A DNA stretch of 64,000 nt. Origin: Haloferax marisrubri. Lineage in GTDB: Archaea > Halobacteriota > Halobacteria > Halobacteriales > Haloferacaceae. This document shows, one piece after another, positions 42,304 through 51,178 of the stretch (position 1 is its first letter; every line of letters starts with the position of its first letter). The position numbers and the translations under genes were made by a program. The DNA lies in NCBI RefSeq assembly GCF_001469875.2, contig NZ_LOPW02000006.1, positions 89,910-153,909 of the forward strand, written 5' to 3'. The notes under the pieces are model-generated. The model searched no databases. It was not told the DNA's origin and saw only the letters and a list, made by a program, of their open reading frames with translations.

Positions 42304-43454
42304 TGGCAACCAGCATCCACCTCGACACCGTCAGAAAGGAGTTTCGAACCCTCGGAAACACGCACGTCGCCGTCGACGACCTCAGCCTCGACATCCCCGA
42401 AGGCTCGTTTACGACCTTCGTCGGCCCCTCGGGCTGCGGGAAGACGACGACCCTGCGCATGTTGGCCGGGTTGGAGACGCCCACCTCGGGCACCGTCTCG
42501 TTCGGCGACGAGGACGTGACCGACCTCCCGCCGCAGGAGCGCAACGTCTCGATGGTGTTCCAGTCCATCGCGCTCTACCCGCACATGTCCGTCCGCGAGA
42601 ACATCGGCTACGGCCTGAAGATTCACGGCGTCCCGAAGGCCGAACGCGACGAGCGCATCGACGAGGCCGCCGCAGTCCTCCAAATCGAAGCGCAGTTGGA
42701 GAAGATGCCCGCCGAACTCTCCGGCGGGCAACAACAGCGCGTCGCCCTCGGCGGCGCGTTCGTGCAGGACCCCGACGTGCTGCTTCTGGACGAGCCGATG
42801 TCCGACCTCGACGCGAAGCTCAAATCCGACCTCCGCGTCGAGATTCAGCGACTCCACCAGGAGCTCGACACGACCGTCGTCTACGTCACCCACGACCAGA
42901 CCGAGGCGATGACGATGAGCGACCAGGTGGTCCTGCTTCGCGACGGCGAACTCGCGCAGGTCGACCCGCCGAAACAGCTGTTCGACTACCCGAACTCGGA
43001 GTACGTCGCGCAGTTCATCGGTATGCCCTCGACCAACGTGGTCGACTGCGCGGTCGAGGCGGGAGACGGCGGGACCGCGCTCGTCGGCCCCGGGTTCGAG
43101 CTTTCGCTCCCGGCCGGCGTCGAGGCCCCGACCAGCGATCGCGTCAGACTCGGCATCAGGCCGCAGTACCTCGACGTGGGCTCCGACGGGGCGTGTCGGC
43201 TCTCGGTCGACGTGGAGGTCGTCGAGACGCTCGGAACCGAGTCCGTGGTCCACGGCCGCCTCGAAGACGGCACCCCCTTCGACGTGGTGAGCGACGCCGT
43301 CGACGACGCGGTCGCGGGCGACCGCCTCGACGTGTCGTTCGACCTCGCCGACGCCTTCGTCTTCGGCGAGGACGGCGAGACGATACTCTTCGGCTCCGAG
43401 CGCGCCGGCGAGCGCTCGTCGTCGCCCGCCGGGGCGGGGGGCGTCACTCCATGA
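42303..43454 (+). CDS. ABC transporter ATP-binding protein (MalK/UgpC type)
   Basis: The 383-residue protein has Walker A (VGPSGCGKTT), a Q-loop near MVFQSIALYPHMSVREN, the signature [15 protein letters not shown], Walker B (DVLLLDEPMSDLD) and H-loop (YVTHDQTEA). The segment after the signature reads ALGGAFVQ instead of the usual ALGRALV; this conserved Arg is changed. The C-terminal 120 residues form an OB-type regulatory domain. Overlaps with neighbours are one base upstream and four bases downstream. Confidence 0.9.
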   Translation: MATSIHLDTVRKEFRTLGNTHVAVDDLSLDIPEGSFTTFVGPSGCGKTTTLRMLAGLETPTSGTVSFGDEDVTDLPPQERNVSMVFQSIALYPHMSVRENIGYGLKIHGVPKAERDERIDEAAAVLQIEAQLEKMPAELSGGQQQRVALGGAFVQDPDVLLLDEPMSDLDAKLKSDLRVEIQRLHQELDTTVVYVTHDQTEAMTMSDQVVLLRDGELAQVDPPKQLFDYPNSEYVAQFIGMPSTNVVDCAVEAGDGGTALVGPGFELSLPAGVEAPTSDRVRLGIRPQYLDVGSDGACRLSVDVEVVETLGTESVVHGRLEDGTPFDVVSDAVDDAVAGDRLDVSFDLADAFVFGEDGETILFGSERAGERSSSPAGAGGVTP

Positions 43455-44719
43455 GCGGCGACAGCGCCGAGCGCGCCGAGAGCTCCGAGAGCACCGAGAC
43501 TGCCGCGGACGCGACCGGCTCTGCGACCGCGTCGGCGTCGCCCGGGCTCCCGCTCGACGGCGTGCGCGTCCTCGAACTCGGCCACATCATCGCGGGGCCG
43601 TTCTGCTCGATGCTCCTCGCCGACCTCGGCGCGGACGTCATCAAGGTCGAACACCCGGAGGGCGGCGACCTCATCCGCGGGTCGTCGCCGGTCGGAAACA
43701 GCTCGTTCAACTACGTCAACCGGGACAAGCGGAGCCTCACGCTCGACCTCAAGTCCGACGCGGCGCTCGACGCGTTCTTCGACCTGCTCGACGAGACCGA
43801 CGTGGTCGTCGAGAACTACGCGCCGGGGACCGCCGAGCGACTCGGCATCGGCTACGAGCAGTTGCGAGAGACGCACCCGGGCCTCGTCTACTGCTCCATC
43901 AAGGGGTTCAACCCCGGCCCCTACGAGTCGTACCCCGCGCTCGACCCCATCGCCGAGGCGCTGTCCGGGCTGATGAGCGTCACCGGCCACGAGGGGATGC
44001 CCCCCGTTCGGTCGGGCACGAGCATCGCCGACATGGCGGCGTCGTTCTACGGCGCGATAGCGGTCCTCGGGGCGCTCTACCGCCGCGACCGGACCGGCGA
44101 GGGGTCGAAGGTGACCGCGCCGCTGTTCGAGTCCACCGTCTCGATGATGGGCTACTGGCTCGCGTACACCGAGGCCTACGACGACGTGCCGGGGCCGATG
44201 GGCGCGTCACACCCCAACTGGGCACCCTACGACGTGTTCGAGACGGCCGACGACGAGTGGGTGTTCATCGGCCCCTCCGGCGAGCGCCAGTGGACCGCGC
44301 TCTGCGAGGCGCTCGGCCTCGACCTCCACGAGGACGACCGGTTCGACACGCTCCCGGACCGCCGGGAGAACCTCGACGAACTCATGGACCTGCTCCGCGC
44401 CGAATGCGAGACCTACCCGGCGGACGACCTCGTCGCCGGTCTGCGCGAGGTCGGCGTCCCCGTCGCCAAGGTGAACTCGATGGACGAGGTCGCGGCGGAC
44501 CCTCACCTGCGGGCGACCGACTTCTTCACCGAGGTCGAGACCGCCGAGGGAACGTCGCGGTCGGTCAGCGTTCCGCGGTTCCCCGTCGTCGCCAGCGGCT
44601 TCGACCGCCCCGAATCGACCGACCCGCCGAAGCTCGGCGAGCACACCGAGGCGATTCTCTCGTCGCTCGGTTACGACGACGCGGCCATCGACGCGCTCCG
44701 GCGCGCGGGAGGGGTCTGA
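43451..44719 (+). CDS. Class III CoA-transferase (CaiB/BaiF family)
   Basis: After a 35-residue Ser/Glu/Ala-rich start, this 422-residue protein has VRVLELGHIIAGPFCSMLLADLGADVIKVE, the CaiB signature. The catalytic Asp lies in TSIADMAASFYGA, and GFNPGPYESYPALDPIAEALSG follows the usual pattern. It moves CoA from a donor, such as succinyl-CoA or acetyl-CoA, to an acid. Candidates include citramalate, mesaconate or a related dicarboxylate. It is co-translated with the ABC ATPase (ATGA overlap), so it presumably activates the imported compound. Confidence 0.85.
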   Translation: MSGDSAERAESSESTETAADATGSATASASPGLPLDGVRVLELGHIIAGPFCSMLLADLGADVIKVEHPEGGDLIRGSSPVGNSSFNYVNRDKRSLTLDLKSDAALDAFFDLLDETDVVVENYAPGTAERLGIGYEQLRETHPGLVYCSIKGFNPGPYESYPALDPIAEALSGLMSVTGHEGMPPVRSGTSIADMAASFYGAIAVLGALYRRDRTGEGSKVTAPLFESTVSMMGYWLAYTEAYDDVPGPMGASHPNWAPYDVFETADDEWVFIGPSGERQWTALCEALGLDLHEDDRFDTLPDRRENLDELMDLLRAECETYPADDLVAGLREVGVPVAKVNSMDEVAADPHLRATDFFTEVETAEGTSRSVSVPRFPVVASGFDRPESTDPPKLGEHTEAILSSLGYDDAAIDALRRAGGV

Positions 44720-45808
44720 ATGGCCGCCGCGGAACCGGTCCTCCTCGACGTGACCTGCCGCGAGGGCGAACAGCGCCCCGGCGCGTCCTACACGACGGGA
44801 CAGAAAGTCGCGGCCGTCCGCGCCCTCGACGACCTCGGCGTCGACTACGTGCAGGTCGGCTTCCCCATCGCGGGCGAACAGACCGGAGCGGTCTGCGACG
44901 CGGTCGACGTGGAGACGAAACTGACGGGCATCGCCCGGGCCGTCCCGAAGGACGTCGAGGCCGCGGTCGACGCCGGCGTCGACGTCATCGACGTGTTCGC
45001 GCCGACCAGCGAGCGACAGCGGACCGAACTGCTCGGGAAGGACGCGGACGAACTGCGCTCGCTCGTCGGTGAGACGGTCGATTCCGCGACCGAGACCGGG
45101 CTGGAAGTCCACTTCACCGCGATGGACGGCTTCCGGACCGACCCCGCGTTCCTCGACGACCTGTTCGACTCGATAGACGCGACGTACCTCACTATCGCGG
45201 ACACCGTGGGCTCGAAGACGCCGTTCGAGGTGTCGTCGTTCCTCCACGACCTCGACACCGACCCGGCCCGCCTCGGCGTCCACTTCCACGACGACCTCGG
45301 CGTCGCCACGGCCAACGCGCTCACCGCGGTCGCCCACGACGTGCAGAAAGTGGACGTGTCGGTCGGCGGTATCGGCGAGCGCGCCGGCAACGTCCCCGTC
45401 GAGGAGTTCGTCGTCGCGGCCGAGACGAGCCGCGCCGTGAACCGCCCCGCGCTCGACCCTTCGACGCTCATCCCCCGGGCGAACGACGTGCTGACGGCGC
45501 TCGGCGAGTCGGTGCCGGCGGAGAAATCGGTGCTCGGCGCGGACGTGTTCTCCCACGAGTCCGGGCTCCACACGGCGGCGATGCTCGACGACCCGGCGAC
45601 GTTCGAACCGTTCGACCCGGCCGTCTTCGGCGGGTCGCGGACGCTCTACTTCGGCCCGCAGAGCGGGACCGGCGCGGCCCGCCGGCTCTTGGAGCGGGTC
45701 GGCGACGACCCCGACGAAACGAAGGTCGCGGCGCTCGTCGAGACGCTCCGGTCGCTGGACGAACCGGTGCCGACCGACGAGGCGCTGGACATCGCTCGGC
45801 GGCTCTGA
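44720..45808 (+). CDS. LeuA/homocitrate-synthase-like DRE-TIM acyltransferase or lyase
   Basis: The 362-residue protein has the DRE-TIM motif as DVTCREGEQRPGASYT, with Glu in place of the usual Asp as in homocitrate synthases. It also has HFHDDLGVATAN (His-x-His metal site), GIGERAGNVPVEEFV and SHESGLHTAAMLDDP. It lacks the C-terminal regulatory domain of isopropylmalate synthase. Such enzymes condense or cleave acetyl-CoA with a 2-oxo acid. It begins at the base after the CoA-transferase stop (spacing zero) and ends the six-gene operon. The pairing suggests catabolism of the imported substrate rather than leucine synthesis. Confidence 0.8.
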   Translation: MAAAEPVLLDVTCREGEQRPGASYTTGQKVAAVRALDDLGVDYVQVGFPIAGEQTGAVCDAVDVETKLTGIARAVPKDVEAAVDAGVDVIDVFAPTSERQRTELLGKDADELRSLVGETVDSATETGLEVHFTAMDGFRTDPAFLDDLFDSIDATYLTIADTVGSKTPFEVSSFLHDLDTDPARLGVHFHDDLGVATANALTAVAHDVQKVDVSVGGIGERAGNVPVEEFVVAAETSRAVNRPALDPSTLIPRANDVLTALGESVPAEKSVLGADVFSHESGLHTAAMLDDPATFEPFDPAVFGGSRTLYFGPQSGTGAARRLLERVGDDPDETKVAALVETLRSLDEPVPTDEALDIARRL

Positions 45809-45868
45809 ATCGGCGCTGTCTCACCGCTCAGTCGGCGCTCAGTCGGTGTTGAGCCGGAATAACGCGGT

Positions 45869-46588
45869 TCAGTATTCCGTTCCTTTTCTCGCGCGCTGGC
45901 CGGCGTCGATGGGGTGTTTCTCCTTTCTGACGTTGGTCACGAGGTCCGCGGCGTCGTACATGTAGGTCGGCTCCTCGTGGCTCCCGGTCAACACGAGTTC
46001 GAGATTTTCGGGCTTTCGCTCCACGAGGTCGAGCACGTCTTCCTCGTCGAGCAGTCCCATCGCGACGGCGTAGAGGAGTTCGTCGATGATGAGGAAGTGG
46101 ACGCCGTTCTCGGCCGGGCCGTCGAGGTCGAGGGGGTTCGAGAGGTCGGCGTCGGCCGCGGCGTCGATGAGTTCGCGCGCCCGGTCGAGACCGGCGGCGA
46201 CCTGCGCCTCGTGGTCTGCGTCGTCGCTGCCGTCGGCCATGCCGGCCCAGCCGTAGTGACCGAGGTTCTCGAAGGAGAAGCCGGGCATCGCCGCGATGGC
46301 GTTGTACTCCCCGCGGACGGCCTCGACGGAGTCCGCGCCGCCCTTCAGGAACTGGAGCATGTGGACGCGGTAGCCGTGGCCGGCGGCGCGAAAGCCCATG
46401 CCCATCGCGGCCGTGGTCTTGCCCTTGCCGTCGCCCCACCACACCTGCACGAGGCCGAAGTCGTCGGGCGCGGCGGGTTCGATGGCGGCCGCTTCCGGGC
46501 GGACGCCGCGGCCGGGGGTGTTCGCCCGAACCGAGTCGGGGGTGGTTTCGTCGTCTGTTTCGGTGGTTCCGTCGGGTGCGTCGGTCAT
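45869..46588 (-). CDS. cobA: Cob(I)alamin / cob(I)yrinate adenosyltransferase
   Basis: The 239-residue protein has an 55-residue acidic start, then P-loop WWGDGKGKTTAAMGMGFRA, HMLQFLKGG, IIDELLYAVAMGLLDEEDV and LVLTGSHEEPTYMYDAADL, the CobA/BtuR/CobO signature. It attaches the adenosyl group to corrinoid in cobalamin synthesis or salvage. The ATG at 46588 gives the family core. It is on the same strand as cobB, 177 bases downstream, and is convergent with the LeuA-like gene. Confidence 0.9.
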   Translation of the reverse strand: MTDAPDGTTETDDETTPDSVRANTPGRGVRPEAAAIEPAAPDDFGLVQVWWGDGKGKTTAAMGMGFRAAGHGYRVHMLQFLKGGADSVEAVRGEYNAIAAMPGFSFENLGHYGWAGMADGSDDADHEAQVAAGLDRARELIDAAADADLSNPLDLDGPAENGVHFLIIDELLYAVAMGLLDEEDVLDLVERKPENLELVLTGSHEEPTYMYDAADLVTNVRKEKHPIDAGQRARKGTEY

Positions 46589-46765
46589 CGTAGTGAATTC
46601 GAAGTCGGTGTCGCAGTCGGGTCGGCGCGGACCGAACCGGTCCGTTCCGCCCCGCGTTGGTCGGTCGTCGGTCGGTGCTTGTCGCGGCTTCGTATATAGG
46701 GGTTCGCCGCGCTCGCCTCTCGTTCTCACGCGCTCGCGCTCTTACGCGCCGCGCCTTCGCCGTGG
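46589..46765 (-). promoter_or_regulatory. 177-base cobB-cobA spacer with a TATA box
   Basis: TATATA at about 46693-46698 on the minus strand lies 105-110 bases before the cobA start, so cobA may have its own promoter and a leader of about 80 bases. I looked for B12-box-like sequence and saw none that I could support. Confidence 0.35.
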
Positions 46766-48094
46766 TTAGTCCGTCAGCCGCGAGACGAAGCGGTCGAACG
46801 CCCCGCTTTCGGGGTGGACGTGCGCGTAGGTACCGAGAGTTCGGTACTCGGTGAGCCCCTCGCGGCCGTCGATGCCGGTCCCGCGCTTCACGTCGAAGGC
46901 GAACCGGGCGTCCGTCGCCGGGTCCGCCGACGAGTAGTGGAACTCGTGGCCGCGGAGCGTCTCGCCCGCGTCGGCGGTCAGCGTCCCGTCGGTTGCGCGG
47001 AGTTCCACGTGGTCGAGCGCCTGATAGCGCTCCTGCATCGTCACGTCCGCGGGGAGGATACCGGCCATCTCGTGGGTGTCGCCGTCGGTCGTCGTCAGCG
47101 ACTCGGAGAGCGCCATTAGGCCGCCGCACTCACCGAACACCGGGAGGCCGTCGGCGGCCCGGTCGGCGAGCGCCGGGAGCGTCGGCGACGACGCGAGGTC
47201 CGCGGCGAACCGCTCGGGGTAGCCGCCGGGGAGGTAGACGCCGTCGCAGTCCGGGAGGTCGTCGCCGCCGACCGGCGAGAAGTACGAGACGGTGCCGAGC
47301 GATTCCAATCGCTCCAACGTGGACGGGTAGACGAAACAGAACGCCTCGTCGCGGGCGACGGCGACCGTCGGGCCGTCCGAATTCGTGGCTTGGACTGGCT
47401 CAGCTCGAATGCCCGCTTCGAACTCTTCGGTGTCCCACTCCGGTTCCCGCGCAACCTCCGCGAGCGCGTCGGCGCGAACTCCGTCGGCCGCGGCGTCGAG
47501 CGCCTCGTCGGACAGCGGGGCCTCGTCGCCGAGGTGGAGTCCGAGATGGCGCTCCGGGATTTCGAGGTCGTCGCTCGGCGGGATTCGACCGAGGTATGGC
47601 AGCTCCTCGGGGAGCGCGTCGCGGATGCCCTCGGCGTGGCGGCCGCCGTGGGCGCGGGAGGCGATGACGCCGGCCACGTCGGCGTCGATTCCCATCCGGT
47701 CCGCGTAGGTCCGGAAGCCGTAGGCCGTCGCCGCGACGCTCTGCATCCCGGCTCTCGCGTCCGCGACGAGGACCACGGGGAGGTCGAGGAGGGCGGCGAC
47801 GCGGGCCGTCGAGGTGTCGCCGTCGTAGAGGCCCATCATGCCCTCGACGACGCAGATATCTCCCTCGCCGCGGGCGTAGGTCCGGCGCATGCCGTCGTCG
47901 CCTTCGAGCCACGGGTCGAGCGTCCGCGACGGTTTCCCGGTGACGGCGGCGTGGTGCGAGGGGTCGATGAAGTCGGGACCGGCCTTGGCCGGTTGGACCG
48001 CGTACCCTTCTCGTTCGAGCGCGCGGCACACCGCGAGCGTCGTGACCGTCTTCCCGACGCCGGAGGCCGTGCCGGCGACGACGACGCCTCTCAT
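46766..48094 (-). CDS. cobB: Cobyrinic acid a,c-diamide synthase
   Basis: The 442-residue protein is CobB/CbiA: an N-terminal ATP-binding loop VVAGTASGVGKTVTTLA, then KAGPDFIDPSHHAAVTGKPSRTLDPWL and EGMMGLYDG. The C-terminal class I glutaminase domain has GVYLPGGYPERFA and nucleophile Cys in FGECGGLMAL. It amidates the a and c side chains of cobyrinate using glutamine and ATP. The ATG overlaps the stop of a 26-codon ORF by four bases. Downstream lies cobA. Confidence 0.9.
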   Translation of the reverse strand: MRGVVVAGTASGVGKTVTTLAVCRALEREGYAVQPAKAGPDFIDPSHHAAVTGKPSRTLDPWLEGDDGMRRTYARGEGDICVVEGMMGLYDGDTSTARVAALLDLPVVLVADARAGMQSVAATAYGFRTYADRMGIDADVAGVIASRAHGGRHAEGIRDALPEELPYLGRIPPSDDLEIPERHLGLHLGDEAPLSDEALDAAADGVRADALAEVAREPEWDTEEFEAGIRAEPVQATNSDGPTVAVARDEAFCFVYPSTLERLESLGTVSYFSPVGGDDLPDCDGVYLPGGYPERFAADLASSPTLPALADRAADGLPVFGECGGLMALSESLTTTDGDTHEMAGILPADVTMQERYQALDHVELRATDGTLTADAGETLRGHEFHYSSADPATDARFAFDVKRGTGIDGREGLTEYRTLGTYAHVHPESGAFDRFVSRLTD

Positions 48095-48171
48095 CTGGTC
48101 ACCGCGGTCCGCGTCGCGGACGGCGCTTCCGGCGGGTCGCTCGCGAGTCGAGACGGGCGTTCGGCAGTCAT
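48091..48171 (-). CDS. Possible 26-residue leader ORF overlapping cobB
   Basis: An ATG at 48171 opens a 26-codon frame (MTAERPSRLASD...) that ends TGA at 48091-48093, overlapping the cobB ATG by four bases in the ATGA arrangement seen between real operon genes here. It has no recognisable domain. Such an upstream ORF could couple or attenuate cobB translation. There is no independent evidence of translation. Confidence 0.35.
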   Translation of the reverse strand: MTAERPSRLASDPPEAPSATRTAVTR

Positions 48172-48253
48172 ATCAACAAGTGGAATTTCAGTAGTCAAAG
48201 TTGTGTTGGGTCGGGTCGCCGAGGGGCGGCGTAGTCGGCGACTCGCGTTCGGC

Positions 48254-49258
48254 TCAGTCCCAGAGGTCGTACATGTCGTCTTCGACGCCGTCGGCGTAGT
48301 GACTCCCGTCGTAGACGACGCCCGGGGCCGGAGCGGCCGAGTCCGTATCCGCGTTCGCGCCGTCGTCCGCCGCTTCGACGGTTCCGACGACCGTCGCCTC
48401 GATTCCCTCGGCGTCGAGCGCGGCGAGTGTGTCGTCGGCCTCGTCTTCGGGGACCGCCGCGAGGAGCGCGCCGGAGCCGAGAATCCGCATCGGGTCGACG
48501 CCCATCGCGTCACAGAGCGCCCGCGTCTCGGGCCGGACGGGCACGTCGTCGGTATCGACCTCGATGCTGACGCCCGAGGCGCAGGCGAGTTCGACCAGTC
48601 CGTTGAGGACGCCGCCCTCGGTCGGGTCGTGCATCGCGGTTGCGGCGGGCGCGAGCACCGCGGACTCGGGCAGGACGCTGATGTCGTCGAAGAAGCCCGC
48701 GGCGCGGTCGACCGTCTCGGAATCGACGCCGGCGGCATCGAGGTCGGCGCGGAAGTCGGTGGCGAGGACGGCCGTGCCTTCGATGCCGGCCCCCTTGGTG
48801 AGAATCACCGCGTCGCCGGGTTCAGCGCCGCTCGTCGGGACGTATCGGTCGGTCGGTCCCATGCAGGTAAGCGAGAGGAGCGGTCGCGAGAGGCCGGCGA
48901 CCGTCTCGGTGTGGCCGCCGATGATGCTGATGCCGAGTCTGCTCGCCTCCGCGTCGAGTTGGGCGGTGATGTCGTCGAGGAGGTCCACGTCCGGTTCGGG
49001 GAGGAGGACGGTGCTCACGAGCCACTCGGGGACGCCCCCGCAGGCGGCCACGTCGTTGCTGGCGATGGCGACGCCGAGGGTGCCGATGCGCTCGGCGGCG
49101 AGCGAGATTGGGTCGGTGCTGACGACCATCGCCCCCTCGTCGGTGGCGACGGCGGCGGCGTCCTCGCCGTAGCCGGCCCCGACGAGCAGGTCGTCGTTGG
49201 GGGCCCCCGTCCGCGAGAAGACGTAGCGGTCGAGGTCCGCATGTGAGAGTTTGCCCAT
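48254..49258 (-). CDS. AIR-synthase-family protein (HypE/SelD/ThiL-like fold)
   Basis: The 334-residue protein has the AIR-synthase N-terminal motif GAGYGEDAAAVATDEGAMVVSTDPIS, then LGVAIASNDVAACGGVPEWLVST and the C-terminal HDPTEGGVLNGLVELACASG. Relatives include HypE, selenophosphate synthase, ThiL and FGAM synthase, which use ATP to activate a substrate. It lacks an obvious catalytic Cys/Sec loop at the N-terminus, so SelD is unlikely, and it lies alone without hyp genes. The function is unassigned. It is divergent from the aminotransferase. Confidence 0.75.
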   Translation of the reverse strand: MGKLSHADLDRYVFSRTGAPNDDLLVGAGYGEDAAAVATDEGAMVVSTDPISLAAERIGTLGVAIASNDVAACGGVPEWLVSTVLLPEPDVDLLDDITAQLDAEASRLGISIIGGHTETVAGLSRPLLSLTCMGPTDRYVPTSGAEPGDAVILTKGAGIEGTAVLATDFRADLDAAGVDSETVDRAAGFFDDISVLPESAVLAPAATAMHDPTEGGVLNGLVELACASGVSIEVDTDDVPVRPETRALCDAMGVDPMRILGSGALLAAVPEDEADDTLAALDAEGIEATVVGTVEAADDGANADTDSAAPAPGVVYDGSHYADGVEDDMYDLWD

Positions 49259-49348
49259 ACACGTGGCTGACGGCGAGGGCGCTTTTGTGCCTTCCCGTCC
49301 GCCGGCGGATGCCGTACTGCTAAGACGCTCTGTTCGTAACGGGAAGCC

Positions 49349-50395
49349 ATGCTGATGACACCCGGCCCCACGGCCGTTCCGCCGCGGGTCCGTGACCGAC
49401 TGAGCGAGCCGATGCCGAACCCCGACATCGAGCAGTCGTTCTTCGACACCTACGACGGCGTCTGCGAGAAACTCGGGCGCGTCTACGACACCGACGACGA
49501 CGTGGTCGTCATGGGCGGCGAGGGTATCCTCGGCCTCGAAGCCGCCATCGCCTCCACGGTCGCCCCCGGTGACGACGTGCTCTGCGTCTCGAACGGCCTC
49601 TACGGCGACGGCTTCGCCGACTTCGTCGAGAGCTACGGCGGCGACCCGACGGTCGTCGGCGCCGACTACACCGACCCGCTCGACGTGGCGGGCGTCGAAG
49701 CGGCGCTCGACGAGAGCGAGTTCGAGGTCGCCACGATGGTCCACTGCGAGACGCCGACGGGCACGCTCAACGACATCGCGCCGGTGCTCGAACTGCTCTC
49801 CGACCACGGCGTGTTGACAATCGTCGACGCCGTCTCCTCGCTCGGCGGGACGCCCGTCCCGAGCGAACACATCGACATCAACCTCGGCGCGTCCCAGAAG
49901 GCGTTTAGCTCGCCGCCGGGACTGACGACGGCCGCCGTCAGCGACCGCGCGTGGGAGGTCATCGAGGACCGCGACCCCGACTCCCTCTACACGAATCTCC
50001 TGCCGTGGCGCGACACGAGCGAGGGGTTCCCGTACACCCATCTCGGCGCGAACGTCGCCGCACTCGACGAGTCGCTGTCGATGCTCCTCGAAGAGGGCCT
50101 CGACGCGGTTTACGAGCGCCACGAGGACGCCGCCGCGCACTGCCGCGAGCGCGGGGCCGACCTCGGACTCGATATCTACCCCGACGCCGACCGGAGCGCC
50201 CCGACGGTGACGGCGTTCCACCTCCCCGGCGAGGCGAAACGCGTCCAAGCGGAACTCGAAGCCGAACACGACGTCGTCCTCGCGACCGGTCTCGCCGACC
50301 TCGCCGACGACATCCTGCGGGTCGGTCACATGGGCTACAACGCCGACGTGGAGAAGGTCGACCGCGTGATGGACGCGCTCGCGACCGTCGTCTGA
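49349..50395 (+). CDS. Class V aminotransferase (alanine/serine-glyoxylate type)
   Basis: The 348-residue protein starts LMTPGPTAVPPRVRDRLSEPM, the classical opening of alanine-glyoxylate / serine-glyoxylate / phosphonopyruvate-related class V enzymes. It carries the PLP-Lys motif NLGASQKAFSSPPGL and the DAVSSLGGTPVP Asp loop. It transfers an amino group between small 2-oxo acids. The substrate pair cannot be fixed by sequence. It is a single gene next to the AIR-synthase-family protein. Confidence 0.85.
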   Translation: MLMTPGPTAVPPRVRDRLSEPMPNPDIEQSFFDTYDGVCEKLGRVYDTDDDVVVMGGEGILGLEAAIASTVAPGDDVLCVSNGLYGDGFADFVESYGGDPTVVGADYTDPLDVAGVEAALDESEFEVATMVHCETPTGTLNDIAPVLELLSDHGVLTIVDAVSSLGGTPVPSEHIDINLGASQKAFSSPPGLTTAAVSDRAWEVIEDRDPDSLYTNLLPWRDTSEGFPYTHLGANVAALDESLSMLLEEGLDAVYERHEDAAAHCRERGADLGLDIYPDADRSAPTVTAFHLPGEAKRVQAELEAEHDVVLATGLADLADDILRVGHMGYNADVEKVDRVMDALATVV

Positions 50396-50455
50396 GGACG
50401 CGGACCGGCCGCTGCTGGCTGTCAACGCTTTTACCCGAAGCCGACGACAGTCTCG

Positions 50456-51049
50456 GTGAGAACAATCGTGACCGAGACGAGCGATTCGAGGGCGTGGCCG
50501 GAACCGGACGACGGAATCAGATACGCAATCGTCGTCGTGTTTCTGGCAGGGCTCCGCCGCCGCAACCCCGCGGCGATGGTGAACGCCGTGTTCGGACTCG
50601 CGGGCACGTACCTCCCCGACGCCGTCGAGCGACTGGCCGGCGTCGAGTTCCGCCCGTGGCAACGCGTCTACGTCGAATCGGCCATGTTGACCCACTCGGT
50701 CGGGATGCTCGGCCCCTACGACGACGTGTGGTGGTGGGACCACCTCACTCACGCCCACTCGGCGACGATTCTCGGCGGGGTCGTCCACGTGCTCTCGCGT
50801 CGCCGCGGCCGCGACCCTTCGACCCGCGTCCTCGCGGCCGTCGTCTGCGCCGGCCTGCTCTGGGAACTCGCCGAGTACGCCATCCACCGCGGGGCCGACG
50901 CGCTCGGCATCGACCCCGTGCTCGTCTCCTACGGTCGGGTCGACACCGCGCTCGACCTCGTCTTCAACCTCGTCGGCGCGGCGCTCGTCGTCCTGTTCGG
51001 CGACCGCGCCCTGACGAATCTCGTTCCCGAAGACACGACCACGTTGTAG
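50456..51049 (+). CDS. Membrane protein with a His-rich WWWDHLTHAH motif
   Basis: The 197-residue protein has about four hydrophobic segments. A central WWWDHLTHAHSATILGGVVH motif carries three His residues that may bind metal or haem, and a later segment ends with LLWELAEYAIHRGADALG. The motif pattern resembles DUF2238/YjdF-like membrane proteins, though I am not certain. The GTG at 50456 fits a TATA-like box 28 bases upstream; GTG at 50468 is an alternative. It follows the aminotransferase by 60 bases. Confidence 0.6.
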   Translation: MRTIVTETSDSRAWPEPDDGIRYAIVVVFLAGLRRRNPAAMVNAVFGLAGTYLPDAVERLAGVEFRPWQRVYVESAMLTHSVGMLGPYDDVWWWDHLTHAHSATILGGVVHVLSRRRGRDPSTRVLAAVVCAGLLWELAEYAIHRGADALGIDPVLVSYGRVDTALDLVFNLVGAALVVLFGDRALTNLVPEDTTTL

Positions 51050-51178
51050 TGACGCTCTCACCGCCCCGTCATCGCCCTGTCTCCGTATTCTCCGTCACGG
51101 TTCGGGGTTCTCAGCCGCTGAGACGGCAGATGCTTCGATATTGCAAATAATTATTCCGTCTCGCACCACGAGTAGCGT

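Noticed and set aside
46589..46765. Cobalamin riboswitch before cobA
   Set aside because: No B12-box-like sequence or convincing stem arrangement could be identified in the 177 bases.
49259..51061. Extension of the AIR-synthase frame over the aminotransferase
   Set aside because: The extension is the shadow of the + strand aminotransferase and membrane-protein genes.
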